Shown here piece after piece: positions 58,387 to 64,000 of a stretch of 64,000 nt of DNA. Each line of letters begins with the position of its first letter. The first letter of the stretch is position 1. Source of the DNA: Cohnella baijiui (GTDB lineage Bacteria > Bacillota > Bacilli > Paenibacillales > Paenibacillaceae); contig NZ_JAJFOW010000001.1 of assembly GCF_020731285.1 (NCBI RefSeq), positions 62,001 through 126,000 on the forward strand, given 5' to 3'. The position numbers were made by a program, and so were the translations under genes. The notes beneath the pieces are model-generated. The model was not told the DNA's origin and made no database searches. It worked only from the letters and a program-made list of their open reading frames with translations.

Positions 58387-60360
58387 TTACTCGCTCTGGA
58401 GAATGGATGCTTCCCGGTTGCGGATATCGCGCCGCAAACTGTTTGCCACTTCCCGACTGATTTCGTTGCGGTCGTAGAGACATTGCACCTCGTCCCGCTC
58501 CGCCTGGATGGCGATCCATTGCAGATCCCGCTTGACCTTCTCGTCGCCTCGCGAAGTCGGGTATGGAGACGACAGGTTCTCCCGGACAAAGCGGTAATGG
58601 CGGATGACGTCGGCCGCCGCTTTCGGCGTCGAATCCGCATCTTCCTTTTCGAACGCATCGATAACCGCTTCGCAAGTACGGAGCTTGATTCCTTTCATCG
58701 CACGGCGGTCGACGACGGACAAGTCCCTTTCTTTTTTGAACGCATGTTTGATCATGCGATATAGCCGTTTGAAGAACACGCTCCCGATGCGAACCCTTCC
58801 GGCGACGATCCTCTCGATTTCATCCGCGTTTTGCAGGCATATTTGCGCAAGACGCTCCGAAATCGCCCCTTCCGCGGCCATTCGGCGGACGGTCTCTTTT
58901 TCGATGCCGAGCGCCTGCAGACGCAGGGCGATCTGCTCGTCGCTGCGCTGCCGTCCTTTGCGGAGCTGGAACTGGCGAATCCAGCGATCGTATTCGGCGA
59001 TGACGATCGCGGCCTCGTCCTTGTTCTCCTCCGTCGTGGCGTGACGGACCGCCTGGATGGCGGCGCGCATGAGCGCCACGTATCCCGCCTGCTCCTTTTT
59101 GGCGTTGTCGTCCTCGCGTTCGTCGATCTTGTTTTTCGCGAGCATCGGCAGGAAGATGCTCGCTGCGATCAGCGAGAACAAGATCACGAACGCCGCAAGA
59201 AAGATCACGAGGCTGCGCTCCGGAAACGGCGCGCCGTTATCGAGCACAAGCGGAATCGTGAAGGCGCCGGCCAGCGTGACCGCTCCACGCACGCCGGATA
59301 AGGACGTCATCGCCAGCATTTTGAAGGAAAACTTCGTTTTTTTGCCGGGATGCAGACGGGAATACGCGTACACCCACAAAAACCGCATCCCGATCAGCAA
59401 GATGTAAATGACCAGCGCGAAGCCAATGGCTTGGACATTGTTATGGGCGGAGTCCGCGAACACTTCGCGGAAGACGTCCGGCAGCTGGACGCCTAGGATG
59501 ACGAAGACGAGACCGTTCAGCAAATAAACGATGATGGTCCACGTATTGTCCGACAATTCATGCGAACGGGATTTGATCTTCTGCGCCTGATCGCGTTCGA
59601 CCGCATGAACGACGCCGCCGGCGACCGCCGCCAGGATCCCGGACAACCCCAGCTCCTCGGCGATCAGAAAGAGCGCGAAGGGCGTCAGAATATGAATGAG
59701 CATGTGCATCGTCTCGTTCTCCAGCCCCGCCCGCCGCAGCATTGTGCGCAAGCCGGTGATGAGTCCGGCCAGCACGGCACCGACGGCGAGGCCCCCGAGG
59801 AAGATGACGAGGAAGCTGACGCTCGCTTTGGAAAGCGAGAAGACGCCCGTCACCGCCGCGGCGATGGCGAATTTGAAGGCGACGAGGCCGGAGGCGTCGT
59901 TCATCAGCGCTTCGCCTTCGAGCAGATGCATGAGCCGCTTGGGCAGATGAATCCGCCCGGCCAGGGCGCCGACGGCCACCGCGTCGGTCGGAGACAGGAT
60001 CGCGGCCAGACCGAACGCGACGGGCAGCGGAATGGATGGGATCATCCAGTTGATAAAGTAACCGCCGACGAACACCGTCGCGAAGACGAGGCCGACCGCG
60101 AGCAGCAGGATCGGCACCCGCAGCCGCCACAGCTCGCTGCGCGGCGTATGTTTGCCGTCGTTGTAAAGGAGCGGCGCAATGAATAGCACGAAAAACAGCT
60201 CCGGCTCCAGATGCAGGCGGAAGTCGCTCGCCAGGAGTGGAATCGCGCTGCCGAGCGCGATTTGAATGAGCGGTACGGGGACGAAAGGAATCTTATGGTT
60301 GATGACGTTGGACGCCCCGATCAGCGCGAGCAGGATCAGGATCGTGTTGAACAGCTCCAT
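58387..60360 (-). CDS. CPA1-family Na+/H+ antiporter (NhaK/YvgP-like)
   Basis: 657 residues from the ATG at 60360 (AAAGGAG before it; the frame is open further upstream). About twelve membrane helices with CPA1 marks SPTDAVAVGALAGRIHLPKRLMHLLEGEALMNDASGLVAFKFA (ion-binding Asp in NDASG) and LSGVRGAVTLAGAFTIPL. A cytoplasmic tail of about 240 residues (after 415) is charged and helical, as in long NhaP/NhaK-type exchangers. Exchanges Na+ or K+ for H+ at the cell membrane. Divergent from a MarR gene. Confidence 0.88.
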   Translation of the reverse strand: MELFNTILILLALIGASNVINHKIPFVPVPLIQIALGSAIPLLASDFRLHLEPELFFVLFIAPLLYNDGKHTPRSELWRLRVPILLLAVGLVFATVFVGGYFINWMIPSIPLPVAFGLAAILSPTDAVAVGALAGRIHLPKRLMHLLEGEALMNDASGLVAFKFAIAAAVTGVFSLSKASVSFLVIFLGGLAVGAVLAGLITGLRTMLRRAGLENETMHMLIHILTPFALFLIAEELGLSGILAAVAGGVVHAVERDQAQKIKSRSHELSDNTWTIIVYLLNGLVFVILGVQLPDVFREVFADSAHNNVQAIGFALVIYILLIGMRFLWVYAYSRLHPGKKTKFSFKMLAMTSLSGVRGAVTLAGAFTIPLVLDNGAPFPERSLVIFLAAFVILFSLIAASIFLPMLAKNKIDEREDDNAKKEQAGYVALMRAAIQAVRHATTEENKDEAAIVIAEYDRWIRQFQLRKGRQRSDEQIALRLQALGIEKETVRRMAAEGAISERLAQICLQNADEIERIVAGRVRIGSVFFKRLYRMIKHAFKKERDLSVVDRRAMKGIKLRTCEAVIDAFEKEDADSTPKAAADVIRHYRFVRENLSSPYPTSRGDEKVKRDLQWIAIQAERDEVQCLYDRNEISREVANSLRRDIRNREASILQSE

Positions 60361-60497
60361 GCGGTTGTGCTCCTTTGAAAAATATAGCAAAGTAAGCGTA
60401 TTGTTCCCTTCGTCCGGCGAAAGATAACCATGCATGCACGCCCGCCCAGCGACAAGCGGCAAGCATCAAGTGTGGCGGCCGAGGCCGATCGGGCTTG

Positions 60498-60522
60498 CAG
60501 TTGGAGCCTTTTGCTCCAACTG
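60498..60522. repeat. 10-bp inverted repeat in the antiporter leader region
   Basis: CAGTTGGAGC (60498-60507), loop of five, exact complement (60513-60522). No T-run. It lies between the antiporter start and the MarR promoter and could be a leader structure or binding site. Confidence 0.4.
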
Positions 60523-60543
60523 GCGACGGCCGGGGCCATAGGG

Positions 60544-60572
60544 TTGAAGCGACCATGAGAAAATCATATAAT
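60544..60572 (+). promoter_or_regulatory. Sigma-A promoter of the MarR gene
   Basis: TTGAAG (60544-60549), 17 bases, TATAAT (60567-60572). The operator at 60573-60591 begins at the next base. Confidence 0.75.
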
Positions 60573-60591
60573 TAGGTAGGTAACCTATCTA
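60573..60591 (+). promoter_or_regulatory. Putative MarR operator
   Basis: TAGGTAGGT, one central base, ACCTATCTA: a 19-base dyad with a single mismatch, placed over the transcription start of the MarR gene. This is the size and position of an autorepression site. Confidence 0.6.
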
Positions 60592-60646
60592 CTTGAGTGT
60601 ATCTTGTTTCGTTTTTCTTTTCAAGTTTCCGATAGAGGTGAATGGC

Positions 60647-61102
60647 ATGACGCCGGATCGGCTAGATCCCGTGCACGAACTGATGGGTCACTTTTCCAGG
60701 TTGGCCAAGCTGGACTGGCATAAGCTGACGAGCTGGCGGCTCAAGGCAAGCGAGGTCCGCGTCCTCGTCGCCATAAGGGAGGCCGCGGAAGACGGACAGC
60801 CGATCACGGTCACGGCGCTCAGCAAACGGCTCCGGGTGACCTCCCCCACCGTCACCCAGATGATCAACAGCCTGATCCGCGAGCGACACGTCGTCCGGAC
60901 AGCTCATCCGTCGGACGGACGGATCGCCGAAATTCGACTGACGGACACGGGAGAATCGATCGCCCGGGAAGCGAGCGAAGTGCTGGTCGGCTTGTTTCAG
61001 GGGCTAATCGATTACTTGGGAGAGGAGCAGAGCCGAGAGTTGATCCAATTGCTTGGCCGTTCCATCGACTATTTCAAGCAGATCAGCGAAGCCGAGCGTT
61101 AA
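60647..61102 (+). CDS. MarR-family transcriptional regulator
   Basis: 151 residues from the ATG at 60647 (AGAGGTGAA before it). Winged helix in LKASEVRVLVAIREAAEDGQPITVTALSKRLRVTSPTVTQMINSLIRERHVVRTAHPSDGRIAEIRLTDTGESIA, with the DGR wing loop typical of MarR. Flanking helices form the dimer interface. It likely represses itself through 60573-60591 and possibly the divergent antiporter. Confidence 0.9.
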   Translation: MTPDRLDPVHELMGHFSRLAKLDWHKLTSWRLKASEVRVLVAIREAAEDGQPITVTALSKRLRVTSPTVTQMINSLIRERHVVRTAHPSDGRIAEIRLTDTGESIAREASEVLVGLFQGLIDYLGEEQSRELIQLLGRSIDYFKQISEAER

Positions 61103-61141
61103 CGGAGCGTCGTTTCCGGCGCCCATCACCCACTTGCGAAG

Positions 61142-61177
61142 ATCAAAAGAAGCCTGATCGCTCAGGCTTCTTTTGAT
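61142..61177. terminator. Bidirectional terminator overlapping the end of the rhamnosidase gene
   Basis: A perfect 16-bp stem (61142-61157 with 61162-61177), loop of four. One arm includes the last codons and stop of the GH78 gene. T-runs of four flank both sides, so it can end both the MarR and GH78 transcripts. Confidence 0.75.
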
Positions 61178-63945
61178 TCCTTTTCGGCGTCGGGATGGAC
61201 GAAAATATCGAACGCGTAATCGCCCGAGAGCAGCTCGACGGCCAAGCCGCGCGGCCCGGGGAGGGCGCGGACAATCCCGGGGACGCCGGCCGCGTATCCC
61301 TCCTCGGACCAGATCGTTCGAGCGCCTTCCAGGAGTCGCAGCCATTCCGGCGCGCCGCCCGTAGATGGCCCCAACACGAGCACGGCGCGCATACCCGTCG
61401 GGAGGCGCAGCGCCAGCCGGACGCCTCTCCCCTCCTTCTTCCGTTCCCACCGAACCGCCACTTCACCGCGCACCGTCGGAACGGCCGCTTCCGCGAATGA
61501 CAAGTCCGGCGGCAGATACGGTTCGATCGTCGCCGAAGCGAACCCGGGGCTCGCAGGACGGATGCCGACGATATATTCCTGCAGCAGCCGGACCGGATAG
61601 CCGTTCCAGGCATGGCAGTGCGACTCGATGTCGTCCCAGCCCTCCCACATCGTAGTCGCTCCCTGCCGGATCATATAACCCCAGCCTGGATATTCCTCCC
61701 GGCTTAGGATGCGATACGCCGCCTCTTGCCGGCCGCCCTTGAACAGTGCGCGCAGCAGCGGAAGCGATAGGACGGTTTTCGCCTCCCATGGCGTCCCGGC
61801 GACAAAATCGATCGCCGCATCCCGATCATCCGCCGGCACGAGGCCCGTGTGCAGGGCGAGCGCATTCACCCCTTGATGATGCCGAGAGGAGCCGTAGCCG
61901 TCGCGAAATCGCCGACGCTCCTCGTCGTATAGATGGGCGACAATGCTCCTTTTCAATGTCTCGGCCCTCGTCCGGTAATGCACCGAATCGGCGATTCGGC
62001 CGCCGATCCCCGCCAGCTCGGCCACGATGCGCGCCGCCCCGTAGAGCTTGATCTGCTGCGTGGTCAGAAATTCGCTCTCGTGGTCGACCGTCGGATACGG
62101 CCAGTCGCTGATATGCCAGCCTTTGTCCAACGGGACGAGCCCCGTCTCCGCCGATGCGATGCCGAGGAAATAGTCGACCATCCGCCTTGCCGGCTCGTAG
62201 TAGCGGACCAGCACACGTTCGTCGCCATAGAATTCGTAATGTTTCCATAGGAGCGTACAGAAGTGCAGGTCCCACTCCGGAATCTGAAGGCTGAATTCCG
62301 GATGATCGGGATTCGACGGAAAGACGAAGGGAAAAGTGCCGTCTTCGCGCTGCGCGTCGGCAAAGTCCGCGAGAACCTTCTCCAGCAGATGGCGGGCGTC
62401 GAAGTTGTATAAAAGCGACTCCGCCTGCAGGTCGGAGTCCGCCAAGTATTGCGCCTGTTCGCGATGCGGACAATCCACGAGCTGACCCAGCATGTTGTTT
62501 TTCTGCGTCTGATAACACGCCAGAGCCATGTCGTTCAATAGACGGCTGGACGTCGCCAAGCGCCCTTGAAGCGGAGCGTCGGTGTGCGCGGACACGATCC
62601 GCAGCTGTTCGCCCGGGACGATCGCCGCCGGGTACCCCGTTACCTCTATGTACCGGAAAGCCTTGTAGGACAGATCCGGCGCCCACGTTTCGTTCGCATC
62701 CCCGCGCATCGTATATTGATCGTAGTAGTGCGCCGACCGCTCGTTGCAGACCTGGTGCTTAACCCGTCCTAGTTCGTTCAGCTCTTCTGCGTACCGCAGT
62801 CGGATCGTGACATCCCTAACCCCTGGCAGCGAAATCCGCGGCCAGCCGGAAACGATTTTCCCGGCATCGAACACCTGCCAACTCGCAGCTCTGCCAGGCG
62901 GTTCGCCTGGGCCCGCCACCCTCGCTTCCTCTCGCGACGAAACGGCGATCGGCACGATCTCCTCTTCGATCGCGCCCTCCGGGATCGTCTGCCACCGCAT
63001 CGGCCACGCATCTGTCTCGGCCGGCGCCGCCACCGCCCGCCTTCTGCCCGGAGCCCGAAAGCCCGCTTCCAGCCAGGCCGGATCGCGCTCTCGCGCATCA
63101 TAATCCTCGATGGCCGATATTCGCCGGTTTTGTTGGTAGGAAGTCCCGCACCGATGCGGAATCGAGGAGAGCGACTCCCAGGTAGCGTCCGTCCCGAAGC
63201 TTGTCCGCTCGCCGTCCGCATAAACGATTTCGAGCTGGAGGCGAAAACCCGGAACGCCGTCTACATAATTTTGTCCGCTCCCGCCGAGGTAGTGCGCAAT
63301 GGCGGCAATCGCATGGACGCCTGGCTGCAGCCGCTCCGTCACGTCGTATGCGAGGTAATATTTCCGTTTCCAAGGATGCGTGGGCGCCGGCGATCCATAA
63401 CCTCCGATACGCACCCCGTCCAGGTATACTTGGGCGACGTGATGCGCCGATACGAACAGCTTGGCGTACGCGACCTCGGGGCCGATCTCGATCTCCTTGC
63501 GCAAATAGGCGAAATCGTTCTGTCGGATGCGGCCGGGCTTCCAGATCCATCGGGCGCGCCAATCCTCCGCGCGCAGACCGGTGTCCCAAAAGGCTGCCTG
63601 CGATACGGCCTCTCGTCCCTCGACATCGTATACGGCGACTCTCCACCAATACCTCGCGCCGCCGGCGAGCGGCGGCCCGCCATAGTCGGCTTGCTGCGTG
63701 TCGCCGGCGATCGGGCCGCTGTCCCACACGTCCGCATGCCCAATGCCGAGGCGGGATTCCTCGGTCGCCACCCAGACGCGGGCGGCGGCGGGAACATAGC
63801 CGCGGATCGGGCTTTCCATCTGCCAGGAGAATCGAATGTGTTGATCGTCCAGTCCGAGCGGCGACGCGAGGCCATTTACCCGCAAGCTGCGCACGGCGAT
63901 CGGCGGCATCCCGCCTGCATGGCCGGCGAACCCCGCGGCCGTCAT
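61162..63945 (-). CDS. Alpha-L-rhamnosidase (GH78), cytoplasmic
   Basis: 927 residues without a signal peptide. Order: N-terminal beta domain (RVNGLASPLGLDDQHIRFSW...), lectin-like domain with FAYLRKEIEIGPEVAYAKLFVSAHHVAQVYLDG (about 145-180), and an (alpha/alpha)6 barrel from about 480 with the GH78 marks QLVDCPHREQAQYLADSDLQAESLLYNFD, PEWDLHFCTLLWKHYEFYGD and WEGWDDIESHCHAWNGYPVRLLQEYIVGI. The glutamates in CPHREQ and the barrel are the expected catalytic acids. It removes terminal rhamnose from plant or bacterial glycans. Its ATG overlaps the previous stop (ATGA). Confidence 0.88.
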   Translation of the reverse strand: MTAAGFAGHAGGMPPIAVRSLRVNGLASPLGLDDQHIRFSWQMESPIRGYVPAAARVWVATEESRLGIGHADVWDSGPIAGDTQQADYGGPPLAGGARYWWRVAVYDVEGREAVSQAAFWDTGLRAEDWRARWIWKPGRIRQNDFAYLRKEIEIGPEVAYAKLFVSAHHVAQVYLDGVRIGGYGSPAPTHPWKRKYYLAYDVTERLQPGVHAIAAIAHYLGGSGQNYVDGVPGFRLQLEIVYADGERTSFGTDATWESLSSIPHRCGTSYQQNRRISAIEDYDARERDPAWLEAGFRAPGRRRAVAAPAETDAWPMRWQTIPEGAIEEEIVPIAVSSREEARVAGPGEPPGRAASWQVFDAGKIVSGWPRISLPGVRDVTIRLRYAEELNELGRVKHQVCNERSAHYYDQYTMRGDANETWAPDLSYKAFRYIEVTGYPAAIVPGEQLRIVSAHTDAPLQGRLATSSRLLNDMALACYQTQKNNMLGQLVDCPHREQAQYLADSDLQAESLLYNFDARHLLEKVLADFADAQREDGTFPFVFPSNPDHPEFSLQIPEWDLHFCTLLWKHYEFYGDERVLVRYYEPARRMVDYFLGIASAETGLVPLDKGWHISDWPYPTVDHESEFLTTQQIKLYGAARIVAELAGIGGRIADSVHYRTRAETLKRSIVAHLYDEERRRFRDGYGSSRHHQGVNALALHTGLVPADDRDAAIDFVAGTPWEAKTVLSLPLLRALFKGGRQEAAYRILSREEYPGWGYMIRQGATTMWEGWDDIESHCHAWNGYPVRLLQEYIVGIRPASPGFASATIEPYLPPDLSFAEAAVPTVRGEVAVRWERKKEGRGVRLALRLPTGMRAVLVLGPSTGGAPEWLRLLEGARTIWSEEGYAAGVPGIVRALPGPRGLAVELLSGDYAFDIFVHPDAEKESKEA

Positions 63946-64000
63946 GACGCCCTTCCGCCCGACTTCAACGCTTCGATGATCATCCGGAAAATGGCCAGGT
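63942..64000 (-). CDS. C-terminal end of an upstream gene (partial)
   Basis: The minus-strand frame entering from the right edge ends LAIFRMIIEALKSGGRAS and stops at TGA (63942-63944), overlapping the GH78 ATG. The ending resembles that of Gfo/Idh/MocA-type oxidoreductases, which often neighbour rhamnosidases, but 18 residues are too few to be sure. Confidence 0.5.
   Translation of the reverse strand, partial: LAIFRMIIEALKSGGRAS

Noticed and set aside
1-64000. rRNA, tRNA, insertion sequences, prophage or CRISPR
   Set aside because: No conserved RNA sequence, transposase, integrase, or regularly spaced repeats were seen on reading both strands; short RNAs without recognisable structure could be missed.

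Overview
The window reads as chromosomal DNA of a GC-rich, endospore-forming Firmicute of the Paenibacillaceae (Paenibacillus or Cohnella type). The signs are strong AGGAGG-type ribosome sites, a gerA-type germinant receptor operon, a YjcZ-type sporulation peptide, a YheC/D-type coat protein, bacillithiol genes (bshB2-yojF), YesM/YesN two-component systems beside Lpl-type carbohydrate ABC importers that lack their own ATPase, and several large secreted glycoside hydrolases. I see no rRNA, tRNA, CRISPR array, prophage or insertion sequence.

Layout. 1-4.4 kb: end of a cut-off gene, a polytopic membrane protein, then a minus-strand set (COG4705-type membrane protein, UgtP-like glycolipid glycosyltransferase, and an MFS transporter that has lost its middle). 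4.4-9.3 kb: exported phosphoesterase, an Lsa-type ABC-F antibiotic-resistance ATPase behind a leader-peptide/terminator attenuator, and a secreted metalloprotease. 9.4-18.8 kb: ECF sigma/anti-sigma pair, then a two-component system, a beta-propeller lipoprotein, a sugar ABC importer (binding protein plus two permeases) and an HlyD-like adaptor, all on the minus strand. 18.8-21.9 kb: two small membrane proteins and a second OmpR-type two-component system. 22-32.7 kb: Lpl-type importer, divergent YesM/YesN, a secreted GH18-like/discoidin protein, a GH29 fucosidase-like enzyme and an AraC regulator. A 38-bp element is shared by the importer promoter and the GH18-like gene promoter and probably marks the YesN regulon. 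32.8-38.6 kb: sporulation-flavoured small genes, including a divergent pair with an Sm-like N-terminal domain and low-complexity tails, and a chimeric gene made of half a UgpA permease and half a UgpB binding protein. 38.7-44.6 kb: an ABC exporter with its own 18-codon leader peptide and a hairpin hiding its ribosome site, then a 1282-residue GH87 alpha-1,3-glucanase. 45-48.4 kb: gerA/B/C. 48.5-52.2 kb: XpaC-like / vWA-binding-protein fusion / TelA operon behind a sigma-W-type promoter. 52.4-64 kb: housekeeping and accessory genes (GNAT, RNase Z, RidA, AI-2E transporter, BshB2, YojF, ArsR-SRPBCC pair, Na+/H+ antiporter, MarR) and a GH78 rhamnosidase.

Most notable: two separate antibiotic-type leader-peptide control regions (ABC-F and ABC exporter), the TelA operon with its fused vWA protein, the twin Sm-like genes, the shared YesN-type element, and two in-frame internal-deletion fusions (MFS and UgpA-UgpB) that point to recent gene decay.
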